From positions 3,596,001 through 3,660,000 of the forward strand of contig JAHBZQ010000001.1 of assembly GCA_019635355.1 (NCBI GenBank): 64,000 nucleotides of DNA, read 5' to 3'. Below, piece after piece: positions 1 through 8,329 of the stretch. This DNA comes from Rhizobacter sp. Its GTDB lineage: Bacteria; Pseudomonadota; Gammaproteobacteria; Burkholderiales; Burkholderiaceae_C. Position numbers and translations under genes: made by a program. The notes beneath the pieces are model-generated. The model was not told where the DNA came from. It saw only the letters and a program-made list of their open reading frames with translations, and searched no databases. Numbering within the stretch: position 1 is the first letter of the stretch; every line of letters starts with the position of its first letter.

Positions 1-1233
1 ATACGGCGGCATGAAGTACAGCGTGTTGGCGATGGGCCGCAGCAGCAGCCCGCGTTGCAGCGCGGCCATGTGATAACGGCGTGCAAAGCCGGGGTCGTCG
101 GTGTCGATGTCGAAGCCCCACATCATGCCGATCTGGCGCGTGCGCAACACCTTCTCGTGCTGCATCAGCGGCGCGCACAGTGCGGTGAGGCGCGCGGCGG
201 TCTCGCGGTTGGCGGCCATCCAGTCGCGCTGCTCGAAGACTTCGAGCACGGCCAGCGCCGCGCGGCAGGCGAGCGGGTTGCCGGTGTACGAGTGCGAGTG
301 CAGGAAGCCACGCGCCACCCGGTCGTCGTAGAACGCGGCGTAGACCTCATCGGTGGTGAGCACGAGCGACAGCGGCAGCGTGCCGCTCGTGATGCCCTTC
401 GACAGGCACATGAAGTCGGGCCGCACGCGGGCCTGCTCGCAGGCGAAGAGGCTGCCGGTGCGGCCGAAGCCCACCGCGATCTCATCGGCCACCAGGTGCA
501 CCTCGTAGCGGTCGCACAGGGCGCGCGCCTCGCGCAGGTAGGCCGGGTCGTAGGTGGCGATGCCGGCGGCGCACTGCACCAGCGGCTCGACGATGAGCGC
601 GGCCGTCTCCGCGTGGTGCACTTCCAGGTAGGCCTGCAGGGCCTGCACGCAGTGCAGCAGGTGCTCCTCGGCCGAGACACCCGGCGCGGCCTTGCGTGCA
701 TCGGGCGTGGGCACGGTGGCGCTGATGCGCAGCAGCGGGCCATACGCATCGCGGAAGAGTGGGATGTCGGTGACCGACAGCGCACCCGCGGTTTCGCCGT
801 GGTAGCCGTTGCGCAGGCCGATGAAGCGGGTCTTCCTGAACTTGCCGTGGTTGCGCCAGTAATGCGCGCTCATCTTGAGCGCGATCTCGGTGGCCGAGGC
901 GCCGTCGCTCGCATAGAACGCGTGGCCGAGGCCGGTGAGCGCGCCGAGTTTTTCGGAGAGCGCCACCACCGGCTCGTGCGTGCAGCCGGCGAGCATCACG
1001 TGCGCCAGCGTGTCGAGCTGCTGGTGCAGCGATGCGGTGATGTGCGGGTGGCCGTGGCCGAAGAGGTTGACCCACCAGGAGCTGATGGCGTCGAGGTAAC
1101 GCTTGCCGTCAGGGTCGTAGAGCCACACGCCTTGTGCGCGGGCGACCGGCAACGGCGGCAGGGTCTCGTGCTGCTTCATTTGGCTGCAGGGGTGCCACAC
1201 CGCCTGCACGCTGCGTGCTGCAAGTGTGCTCAT
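1..1233 (-). CDS. bioA: Adenosylmethionine-8-amino-7-oxononanoate aminotransferase (3' end outside window)
   Basis: PLP enzyme of biotin synthesis that transfers an amino group from S-adenosylmethionine to KAPA, giving DAPA, in the cytoplasm. The N-terminus carries the BioA-typical VWHPCSQMKQHE stretch (residues about 12-23), then ISSWWVNLFGHGHP and the PLP-lysine motif LSKGITSG with Lys at about residue 279. Visible length is 411 codons. The usual length is near 430-450, so the C-terminus lies beyond base 1. The start at 1233 was chosen over an internal Met at 1179 because it keeps the conserved WHPC segment. It also overlaps the stop of the upstream gene as ATGA, which implies translational coupling. 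No other biotin genes are visible in the window. Confidence 0.93.
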   Translation of the reverse strand, partial: MSTLAARSVQAVWHPCSQMKQHETLPPLPVARAQGVWLYDPDGKRYLDAISSWWVNLFGHGHPHITASLHQQLDTLAHVMLAGCTHEPVVALSEKLGALTGLGHAFYASDGASATEIALKMSAHYWRNHGKFRKTRFIGLRNGYHGETAGALSVTDIPLFRDAYGPLLRISATVPTPDARKAAPGVSAEEHLLHCVQALQAYLEVHHAETAALIVEPLVQCAAGIATYDPAYLREARALCDRYEVHLVADEIAVGFGRTGSLFACEQARVRPDFMCLSKGITSGTLPLSLVLTTDEVYAAFYDDRVARGFLHSHSYTGNPLACRAALAVLEVFEQRDWMAANRETAARLTALCAPLMQHEKVLRTRQIGMMWGFDIDTDDPGFARRYHMAALQRGLLLRPIANTLYFMPPY

Positions 1234-1742
1234 GCGTTCACCACCATGCCGCTGCGGAAGGTTTCGAAGATGAGCATCAGCGGCCCGCGCTCGGTGACGA
1301 TGCGGTAGCAGCGGCTCGCGCGCAGGTCGGGGTGGCCGACGTGCTGCCACAGCGCGCTTTCGATCTCGGGGGTGCTCTGGAGCGGCTCGCGTTGCACGAA
1401 GAGTTTTTGCAGCAGGTGGCCGATGGGGGCCACGCCTTCGTCGAGCTTGGCGAGGAACCAGTCGGGCACCGCATCGAGCCGGGTGTAGGAGAGGTTGTCC
1501 ATCAACACACGGCCGTGGGCGTGCAGGCTCGTCACACGGTGCAGGTAACGCTCGCCGCCGAGCTGCTCGCGCACGCCGGGCGGCACGCTGTCGGTCTGCT
1601 GTTGCGACAGCAGCTGCACCGTCATCGGTGCTTGCGCGATGGCTTCGCACACACGCGTGGTCGAGCCGTCGAGCGCCATCAACGCGCGCAGCAGCGGCGC
1701 GTGTTGCGGGTCGGGCGGGAAGGGGTGTCGATCTACACTCAT
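1230..1742 (-). CDS. Chorismate pyruvate-lyase-like protein (UbiC/DUF98 superfamily)
   Basis: A 170-residue protein that resembles the chorismate-lyase fold: a beta-rich body with RVTSLHAHGRVL, then a DNLSYTRLDAVPDWF stretch and APIGHLLQK...REPL, matching the R...E...PIG..L pattern of UbiC/DUF98 proteins. Family members release pyruvate from chorismate to give 4-hydroxybenzoate. The gene is first in a coupled pair with bioA (ATGA overlap) and is divergent from pabB with only 33 bp between start codons. It therefore sits beside another chorismate user. No pabC-like PLP lyase is seen here, so a role on aminodeoxychorismate rather than chorismate is possible but is only inference. Start at 1742 chosen as the first Met outside the pabB reading frame overlap. 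Confidence 0.6.
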   Translation of the reverse strand: MSVDRHPFPPDPQHAPLLRALMALDGSTTRVCEAIAQAPMTVQLLSQQQTDSVPPGVREQLGGERYLHRVTSLHAHGRVLMDNLSYTRLDAVPDWFLAKLDEGVAPIGHLLQKLFVQREPLQSTPEIESALWQHVGHPDLRASRCYRIVTERGPLMLIFETFRSGMVVNA

Positions 1743-1775
1743 TTGCTTCTTCTTGTCCCTGGCGGTTTTGGTTTT

Positions 1776-3176
1776 GTGAAACCCAGCATCGTACCGGCCA
1801 CGCTCCACGCGACGCCGCAAGACCTCTACGCACGCCTGGGCGCGGTCGACGGCACGGTGCTGCTCGAAAGCAGCAAGCAGATGCCCGGTTTGGGCGGCTG
1901 GTCGTGGGTCACGGGCCCGGCCGTGGCCACGCTCGAAACGCGAGGCTCGCGCACGACGCTCGTCGACGCGGTGAGCCGCCATGTGCTGGCCGAATGGGCC
2001 GACCCCTTCGAGGCCATCGCCTCGGTGCTGTCGCAGCTGCCGGCCGACACGGCGGCGCGGCCCGCGGGCCTCGGCTTCGCGGGCGGGCTCGTGGGCCACC
2101 TCGGCTATGACCTCGCGCGTTTCGTCGAGCGCCTGCCGTCCATCGCGGCCGACGAGCCGGCGCTGCCCGCGATGCGCCTGCACCTGTGCGATCACCTCTA
2201 CGCGCACGACCACGCGAGCGGCACCTGGTACTGGTGCGAGCGGGCCACGCCCTGGGGCGATGCCGAGACACGCCAGCGCGTGTGGGCGACGACACGCGCC
2301 TGTGCCACCGCGCGCACGCCGGCCGCGGGCCGCTTCCAGGCCGGCGCGCCGCAGTCGCGCACGCCGCCGGCACGCTACCTCGGCCAGGTGCAGCAGGTGC
2401 TCGACTACATCGCGGCCGGCGACATCTTCCAGGCCAACCTGTCGCACCGGCTCGAAGCGCCGTTCGAGGGCGACCCGTATGCGCTGTACCGCGCGCTCAC
2501 CGCGCGCAACCCGGCGCCGTTTTCGGCCTACCTGCCGGGCGATGGGTTTGCGATCGCGAGCGTGTCGCCCGAGCGTTTCCTGAAGCTCGACTGCACGCCT
2601 GCGGGCCGGGTGGTCACCGCGCGGCCGATCAAGGGCACGCTGCCGCGCGAGGCCGATCCGGCGCGAGATGACGCGCAGCGCCTCGCCCTCACGCACAGCG
2701 TGAAGGACCGTGCCGAGAACCTCATGATCGTCGACCTGATGCGCAACGACCTGGGCCGCGTGGCGCAGGTGGGCAGCGTGAAGGTGGAGCGGCTCTTCGA
2801 GGCCGAGCCGCACCCGAGCGTGTGGCAGTTGGTGTCGACCATTCGCGCCACCTTGCGCGACGACCTGGGCGTGGCCGACCTCCTGCGCGCCTGCTGGCCC
2901 CCGGGCTCGATGACCGGTGCACCCAAGGTGCGGGCGATGGAGATCATCGAGGCGCTGGAGCCGGTGCGGCGTGGGCCGTATGCGGGCGCGATCGGCTACT
3001 TCGATGCGAGCGGCGCGATGGACCTCTCGGTGGTGATCCGCACGGCCATCGTGCACGGCGCGCGGGTGATGGTGCAGCTCGGCGGCGCGGTGGTGGCCGA
3101 TTCCGACCCGGCCAGGGAACTCGCCGAGACCGAAGCAAAAGGCCGCTTCATCGTGCAAGCCTTGCGGGGCAGCTGA
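1776..3176 (+). CDS. pabB: Aminodeoxychorismate synthase component I
   Basis: Chorismate-binding subunit that aminates chorismate to 4-amino-4-deoxychorismate on the way to p-aminobenzoate and folate, with glutamine-derived ammonia from PabA. The anthranilate-synthase-I fold is clear. PIKGT (Lys about residue 286) is the PabB-specific replacement of the TrpE PIAGT motif, followed by NLMIVDLMRNDLGRV, the PGSMTGAPK signature and a C-terminal IRTAIV...GGAVVADSDP. Length is 466 residues, the usual size for stand-alone PabB, with no fused PabA or PabC domain. The start is a GTG, as no suitable ATG occurs between the divergent neighbour and the first conserved residues. The stop overlaps the next gene by one base. 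Confidence 0.9.
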   Translation: MKPSIVPATLHATPQDLYARLGAVDGTVLLESSKQMPGLGGWSWVTGPAVATLETRGSRTTLVDAVSRHVLAEWADPFEAIASVLSQLPADTAARPAGLGFAGGLVGHLGYDLARFVERLPSIAADEPALPAMRLHLCDHLYAHDHASGTWYWCERATPWGDAETRQRVWATTRACATARTPAAGRFQAGAPQSRTPPARYLGQVQQVLDYIAAGDIFQANLSHRLEAPFEGDPYALYRALTARNPAPFSAYLPGDGFAIASVSPERFLKLDCTPAGRVVTARPIKGTLPREADPARDDAQRLALTHSVKDRAENLMIVDLMRNDLGRVAQVGSVKVERLFEAEPHPSVWQLVSTIRATLRDDLGVADLLRACWPPGSMTGAPKVRAMEIIEALEPVRRGPYAGAIGYFDASGAMDLSVVIRTAIVHGARVMVQLGGAVVADSDPARELAETEAKGRFIVQALRGS

Positions 3177-3865
3177 TGGCCGGGCTCAGCGCGCTGCACA
3201 GCCGCCGCCTGCGCGAGATCTGGCGTTCGGCGGGCTGGCCCTGCCAGGACCTGGTGGAAGTGGAGCTGCTTGCGGCCGGCCTCATCGAACGCGTGCGCCA
3301 GCCGAGCGGCCACGAGACCTTGCGCGTGACCGATGCCGGGGTGGCGGTGCTCGCCGACACGCTGCAGCGCAACCGCGCGCGGCGCGATGCACACGAACAC
3401 CTGGTCGAACGTGTGGCGCGCGAGATGACGCGCGCCGGCCGCCTCGCCTGGCGCGGCCTCGCCTTGCGCGCCAAGGTGGGGGAGGGCGATGAGTCGCAAT
3501 GGGTCATGGCCATGCCCGATGTGTTCTCCATCCGCCACACCACCGTCGAGGCCTACCTCGAACCCATCGTGCACGAGATCAAGGTGAGCCGCGCCGACCT
3601 GCTGTCGGACCTGCGGCGCGAGGCCAAGCGCCACGCCTACCTGCAGCTCAGCGGCGAGTGCTGGTACGTGATCGCGCGTGGCATCGCCGAGGCCGACGAG
3701 ATTCCGCCCGAGTTCGGCGTGATGGCCGCCGAGGGTGCGGCGCTGGAGGTGCTGCGCCCGGCGCCGAAGCGGGCGATGAGCATGTCGCTGCCGCTGTGGA
3801 TGGCGCTGGCGCGGGCCACGCCGCTCGAGGGCTGGCGGCACGACGACGCGCAGGGTTTGCTTTAG
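3176..3865 (+). CDS. PD-(D/E)XK nuclease-like protein (MmcB-like), function unknown
   Basis: A 229-residue cytoplasmic protein. The N-terminal 70 residues look like a winged-helix region (LREIWRSAGWP...LLAAGLIERV...LRVTDAGVAVL). The C-terminal half has a PDVFSIRH...PIVHEIKVSRADLLSDLRREAKRHAYLQLSGECWYVI segment. Asp, then Glu-x-Lys, then a later aromatic strand, fits the PD-(D/E)XK nuclease fold and resembles the MmcB/DUF1052 DNA-repair group. ATG overlaps the pabB stop (TGATG), so the two are coupled. The stop overlaps the convergent AsmA gene by four bases. Nuclease activity is inference from motif spacing. The winged-helix plus nuclease layout suggests a DNA-related role rather than folate metabolism. 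Confidence 0.6.
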   Translation: MAGLSALHSRRLREIWRSAGWPCQDLVEVELLAAGLIERVRQPSGHETLRVTDAGVAVLADTLQRNRARRDAHEHLVERVAREMTRAGRLAWRGLALRAKVGEGDESQWVMAMPDVFSIRHTTVEAYLEPIVHEIKVSRADLLSDLRREAKRHAYLQLSGECWYVIARGIAEADEIPPEFGVMAAEGAALEVLRPAPKRAMSMSLPLWMALARATPLEGWRHDDAQGLL

Positions 3866-5685
3866 GCGCAACTGCCGTGCGATGACGAAGGAGACGCCGC
3901 CGGCAGCGCCTCGCGCTGTGCGAGCTCCACCTTCGCCGCCCGGAAGGTGCCCTGCGCCACGATCGACGCCGGCAGCGTGCCGCCATGGGCCTCGGGCGTG
4001 AGCACCAGCGCCCAGCTCTCGTCGGCCAGGCGCACGCTGCCGATGCCTTGCACCTGGGTGCGCTCGGTCTCCAGCACCAGGGCCTTGGTGCGGCCCACCC
4101 CGCCCGAGAACGCGAGCGACACCGCCCCGCAGCGGATGGGCACCGGCTTGTCGCCGCCGACCAGCGAGCTCAGCAGGCGGCCGGCGTGCAGGCCGAGACG
4201 GGCGTCGAGCTTCTTCGGCAGGCTGCCGCCGGCGAAACGCAGGTCGAGCTGGCCGTCGAGGCCGCGCCACCAGCTGGCGAGGGTGGGCCCGAGCGTGCTC
4301 AGCGTGAGTGAGCCGGTGACCGTGGGCCATTGGACGTCTTCAACGTCGGTCTGGCGTGCGAGCGTGGGCCAGAGCTGGGTGGGCTTCACGCCGCGCGCGC
4401 TGAGTTGCAACGCGGCCTCGGGCGCCTTGCCGCGGGTGCCGAGCGAGAAGCGCCCTTGCCAGCGGCCGCCGGCCAGTTCCGCCTGTTGCAGCTGGAGCTG
4501 CAGGTCGCCGCCGTCGAGCGTGGCACTGGCTTTCAGCTGGTGCGCTGACGGCCAGGTGGGCGCTTCGAGCGTGTCGACCTGCACGGTGATTCGTGCATCG
4601 AGGCGGCGCACGCTGTCGAAGGGCAGGGCACGCTGCGGCAGCACGCGCGTGGCCGACGCGGGCCCGGCCTTCAGCGGCACGACGGGCTCGCCCTGGCGCG
4701 AGGGCAGGTCGTCCAGCCGCAGCAGTTCGCTCTTCGTGTTGGCCTGCAGCGACGCACGCCCCTCTCGCGAGCGGGCCGGTGTGTAGCGCGCCTCGCCGGC
4801 GAGGTCGGAGCGGCCGAGCAGGAGCTTCGCGTCACGCGCCACCCAGCTCGCGCCCTCGCGCGCCAGCTGGCCGTCGAAGCGATAGGGCCGTGAGGCCGGC
4901 CACTCGCCCCGCGGCAGGAAGGCGTGCAGCTGCGCCAGCGTCTCGCCGCGCAGCTGCACCCGGGTGTCGACCGCCGACAGCTGCATCAGGTCGGCGATCT
5001 CGCCCTGCACGGCGAGCGTGGTGCCACCGCTTCGGGCCTCGCCGCGCAATGGGAAACGCTCGCCGGTGTCGACCATGCTGAGCACAGGCCCCGCTTCGGC
5101 CTGGCCCGACCAGGCGGCGTCGCCGAAGCGGCCCTGGAAGGCAATGCGTTGCGTGCGGCCGTCGTGCGGTTGCGCCAGCGGTGTCGAATGCGCCTCCAGC
5201 GTGAGCCCGAGGCCGGGGTGGCTGAGCGTGAGGCGGCTGCGCTCGGCCTGCAGGCGCTGGATGCGCATGCGCGCGCCGCCGCGGTCGTCGGGGCGGGTGA
5301 GGCGCCAGTTGCGCAGGCCGTCGGGCTGCCGTTGCAGGTCGACGTCGGCCTCGACGAGGTGCATGCGGCGCATCACGCGCACGTGGGAAAAGAGCGTGGC
5401 CCAGTCGAAGGTGAAGCTGGCCTCGCGGGCGGTGATGAAGGGCCGGTCGCCGCTCGCCCAGGGCGCATTGGCGACGCGCAACCCGCGCAGGCGCACGACG
5501 GGTTGCCAGTCGGCGTCGAGGCGGATCTGCAGGTCGTCGACCTGCACCTCGCGCTTCGACTTGTGCTCGAGGTAGCGCACCACGGCCGGGCGTGCCCAGT
5601 TCCAGTCCGCCATCAGGAGCGTGAGCACCAGCAGGACGCCCGAGGCGCCCAGCAGGGCCACAAGGGTGCGCGGCGGTGGGGTCAT
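3862..5685 (-). CDS. AsmA family protein
   Basis: A 607-residue envelope protein. One N-terminal membrane helix (about residues 7-25) is followed by a long beta-rich periplasmic part with AsmA features: an N-terminal DLQIRLDADWQPVVRLRGLRVANAPWA block and a C-terminal GQLDLRFAGGSLPKKLDARLGLHAG...IRCGAVSLAFSGG...LVLETERTQVQGIGSVRLADE block. AsmA-like proteins belong to the bridge-like lipid-transfer superfamily and affect outer-membrane phospholipid or lipopolysaccharide balance. The substrate cannot be told from sequence. It is transcribed alone, convergent with the preceding gene (4-base overlap). Start at 5685 is the Met just before the hydrophobic helix. Confidence 0.85.
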   Translation of the reverse strand: MTPPPRTLVALLGASGVLLVLTLLMADWNWARPAVVRYLEHKSKREVQVDDLQIRLDADWQPVVRLRGLRVANAPWASGDRPFITAREASFTFDWATLFSHVRVMRRMHLVEADVDLQRQPDGLRNWRLTRPDDRGGARMRIQRLQAERSRLTLSHPGLGLTLEAHSTPLAQPHDGRTQRIAFQGRFGDAAWSGQAEAGPVLSMVDTGERFPLRGEARSGGTTLAVQGEIADLMQLSAVDTRVQLRGETLAQLHAFLPRGEWPASRPYRFDGQLAREGASWVARDAKLLLGRSDLAGEARYTPARSREGRASLQANTKSELLRLDDLPSRQGEPVVPLKAGPASATRVLPQRALPFDSVRRLDARITVQVDTLEAPTWPSAHQLKASATLDGGDLQLQLQQAELAGGRWQGRFSLGTRGKAPEAALQLSARGVKPTQLWPTLARQTDVEDVQWPTVTGSLTLSTLGPTLASWWRGLDGQLDLRFAGGSLPKKLDARLGLHAGRLLSSLVGGDKPVPIRCGAVSLAFSGGVGRTKALVLETERTQVQGIGSVRLADESWALVLTPEAHGGTLPASIVAQGTFRAAKVELAQREALPAASPSSSHGSCA

Positions 5686-5775
5686 GCGGGGGAATGCTAG
5701 GTCGCGACGGGTTCATGGGCGCCCGGCCAACCCCGCGTTGACGTGTAGGACGAGGGTGGCGTTACGCTCGTGCCC

Positions 5776-7386
5776 ATGCTGCGCTTCGCTTGTCTCGTGG
5801 TCGCCACCGCCGCGCTCGCCGCCTGCGAGCGGCCCGCGGCGCCCGTCGCCGCCCCGGCCCCGCCCGCCAGTGCCACGGCGCTGGTGGTGCCGGCGCCCAT
5901 TGGCACGCCGGCCGCGGCGGGCATCGCCTGGCTCGCCGCCAGCACCGAGGCCGAAGTCGACGCCGCCTTCGCCCAGGCCCGCGAGCAAGGCAAGCCGGTG
6001 CTGCTGTACTGGGGTGCCGAGTGGTGCCCGCCCTGCAACCAGCTCAAGGCCACGCTCTTCAACCGGCAGGACTTCATCGAGCGCACCCGTGCCTTCGTGC
6101 CGGTCTACCTCGACGGCGACCGGCCCGGCGCGCAGAAGCTCGGCGCGCGTTTCAAGGTGCGCGGCTACCCGACGCTGGTGCTCTTGAGCCCGGCCGGCCA
6201 GGAGATGACGCGCCTGCCCGGCGAGGTCGACGCGCAGCAGATCACGCAGGTGCTGACGCTGGCCCTCGCCATGCAGCGGCCGGTGAAGGCCGTGCTGGCC
6301 GATGCCCGCGCCGGGCGGGCGTTGAGCGCGGGCGAGTGGCAGCTGCTGGCCTTCTATTCCTGGGAGACCGACGCCGGCGACGCGCAGGCCCAGGTGCTGC
6401 CCCCGAAACAACTGCCGGCCGCCCTGCGCGAGCTGGCCGCCGCGTGCCCGCCCGCGCAGGCCGAGGCCGGCACGCGCCTCTTCCTCAAAGCCTGGGCGGC
6501 GGCGGAAGCGCCACGCCCCGATGCGAAGGCGCGCGAGCGGTTTCTCGCGGTGCTGCGCAGCGCCGAGGCGTCGCGGGTGCAGATGGACGTGCTGGCCAAC
6601 CACGCCGAGGCCCTCGCCAAGGCGTTCGCACCGGCCGGTGACAAGGCCCGCACGGCGGTGATCGACGCCTTCGACGCCAGCCTGGCTGGCCTCGCCAACG
6701 ACGTGACCCTGTCGCGCGCCGACCGGGCCAGTGCCTCCATCGCCCGCGTGCAGCTGGCCCGCCTCGACGCCGCTCGCGGCGTGCCGCCCGCGCTGATGAG
6801 CGACATCCGCGAGCAGGTCGCACGCCTGGACCGCGAGACGACCGACGGCTACGAGCGGCAAGCGGTGATCCCCACGCTGGCCTACTTGCTGCGCGAGGCC
6901 GGGGCGGCGCCCGAGTCCGATGCCCTGCTCAAGGCCAACCTCGCCCGCAGCCACTCGCCCTACTACCTGATGTCGAGCCTGGCGAGCAACGCGAAGAAGC
7001 GCGGCGACCGCGCGGAAGCCCTGCGCTGGAGCGAAGAGGCCTGGCGGCGCAGCGAGGGCCCGGCCACACGCCTGCAGTGGGGCGCGGCCCATGTGGCCAC
7101 GCTCGTGGAGCTGGCCCCGCAGGACGAAGCGCGCATCGAGGCCGCCGCGCTGCAGGTGCTGCGCGAAGCAGCCGCGCAGCCGAATGCGTTCTACGAGCGC
7201 AGCGCGCGCTCGTTGCAGCGGGTGGCCGACACGCTGGCGACCTGGCAGAAGAAGAACCCGGGCCACGCCGACGCGATGTCGCGCCTGCGCACCGGGCTCG
7301 ATGCACTGTGCGCCGCGGTGCCCGAGGCCGACGGCCAGCGCGACGCCTGCCGCAGCCTGCTCAGCCCGAAGAAGGCTTCAGCCTGA
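5776..7386 (+). CDS. Thioredoxin-fold lipoprotein
   Basis: A 536-residue predicted lipoprotein. MLRFACLVVATAALAAC is a lipobox signal with the acylated Cys at residue 17. A thioredoxin domain follows with the redox motif WCPPC at residues 83-87 and a cis-Pro region (KVRGYPTLVLLSPAG). The remaining 350 residues are Ala/Glu-rich helices, TPR-like in character, with no named domain. It probably acts on disulfides in the periplasm while anchored in a membrane. A GTG six bases upstream could also start it, but ATG at 5776 puts the signal peptide at the terminus. The 3' end overlaps the convergent ybhN-like gene by 26 bases. Confidence 0.8.
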   Translation: MLRFACLVVATAALAACERPAAPVAAPAPPASATALVVPAPIGTPAAAGIAWLAASTEAEVDAAFAQAREQGKPVLLYWGAEWCPPCNQLKATLFNRQDFIERTRAFVPVYLDGDRPGAQKLGARFKVRGYPTLVLLSPAGQEMTRLPGEVDAQQITQVLTLALAMQRPVKAVLADARAGRALSAGEWQLLAFYSWETDAGDAQAQVLPPKQLPAALRELAAACPPAQAEAGTRLFLKAWAAAEAPRPDAKARERFLAVLRSAEASRVQMDVLANHAEALAKAFAPAGDKARTAVIDAFDASLAGLANDVTLSRADRASASIARVQLARLDAARGVPPALMSDIREQVARLDRETTDGYERQAVIPTLAYLLREAGAAPESDALLKANLARSHSPYYLMSSLASNAKKRGDRAEALRWSEEAWRRSEGPATRLQWGAAHVATLVELAPQDEARIEAAALQVLREAAAQPNAFYERSARSLQRVADTLATWQKKNPGHADAMSRLRTGLDALCAAVPEADGQRDACRSLLSPKKASA

Positions 7387-8329
7387 GCTCGAAGCCGAGG
7401 TAGAGCACGGCGGCGAGCGCCAGCGGCACCAGGTAGTACAGCGCCCGGTAGACCAGCAGTGCGGCCAGCAGCGTGCTCTGCGCGACAGGCGGTGACAGCA
7501 GCGTGAGGAACACCGCCTCCAGCACCCCGAGGCCGCCCGGCACATGGGTCACGACCCCGGCCACCGCGGCGGCGAGCAGTGCGGTGAGGGCAGCGGCGTA
7601 GTCGATTTGCGATGGCAGCAGCATGTAGACCGTGGCGCCGATCAGTCCCCAGTTGAGCGCCGAGAGTGCCAGCTGCAGCAGGGCCGCACGCCCCGACGGC
7701 AGGTGCAGGTGGTGGCCGCGCACCGCAAAGCTGCGCCGGGGCGAAGCAAAACACAGCGCCACGTAGCCGGCCGCGATGGCGACGAGCGCCGCCCCCAGCA
7801 CCTGCAGCGCACCAGCGCCGAGCGACCAGGCTTCGGGCACCGCGATGGGCTGCCACAGGCAGCACACGCCCGCGAGCACGAAATAACCCAGCCAGTTGGT
7901 CAGCATGCTGAAGCCGACGATGCGCGAGATGCGCGCTGCGCTCAGGCCCTGGCGCGAATAGAGCCGCGCGCGCAGGGCCACGCCGCCCACCAGCGAGCCG
8001 AAGTTGAGGTTGAAGGCGTAGCTCGTGAAGGCGGTGGCGAGCACTCGCCAGGCCGGCAGCTGGTGGCCGGTGTAGCGGCGGCTCAGCAAGTCGAAGGTGG
8101 CGTAGAGCGTATGGCTGGCGATCGCGAGGGCGGCGGCGGCCATGAGGGTGGTGGCGGGGTAGTCGCCGATGGCCGCGAGCACCTCGCCCCACTTCACTGT
8201 GCGGGCATAGCGCAGCACCAGCCACAGCACCAAGGCCAGGAACACGGCCGACGCGCTGCGGCTGAGCGCCGGCCACCACGGTCGCCGCGTGAACGGCACA
8301 CGCGGGGCCGGCGCCGTCTCAGACGCCAT
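7361..8329 (-). CDS. ybhN: YbhN-like integral membrane protein (LPG synthase/flippase TM family)
   Basis: A 322-residue protein with about eight hydrophobic segments, belonging to the lysylphosphatidylglycerol synthase transmembrane family (UPF0104). Family hallmarks include TLYATFDLLSRRYTGHQLP, FNLNFGSLVGGVALRARLYSRQGL and THVPGGLGVLEAVFL. Members lacking the soluble aminoacyl-transferase domain are thought to move lipids across the inner membrane. It is last in an operon ybhP-clsB-ybhN, the same order as in Escherichia coli, and its start overlaps the clsB end by 11 bases. That context supports a role in phospholipid handling with cardiolipin synthase. Confidence 0.85.
   Translation of the reverse strand: MASETAPAPRVPFTRRPWWPALSRSASAVFLALVLWLVLRYARTVKWGEVLAAIGDYPATTLMAAAALAIASHTLYATFDLLSRRYTGHQLPAWRVLATAFTSYAFNLNFGSLVGGVALRARLYSRQGLSAARISRIVGFSMLTNWLGYFVLAGVCCLWQPIAVPEAWSLGAGALQVLGAALVAIAAGYVALCFASPRRSFAVRGHHLHLPSGRAALLQLALSALNWGLIGATVYMLLPSQIDYAAALTALLAAAVAGVVTHVPGGLGVLEAVFLTLLSPPVAQSTLLAALLVYRALYYLVPLALAAVLYLGFELRLKPSSG

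Noticed and set aside
1743..3158. Upstream extension of the chorismate-lyase-like frame across pabB
   Set aside because: It is antisense to pabB, which has complete conserved motifs.
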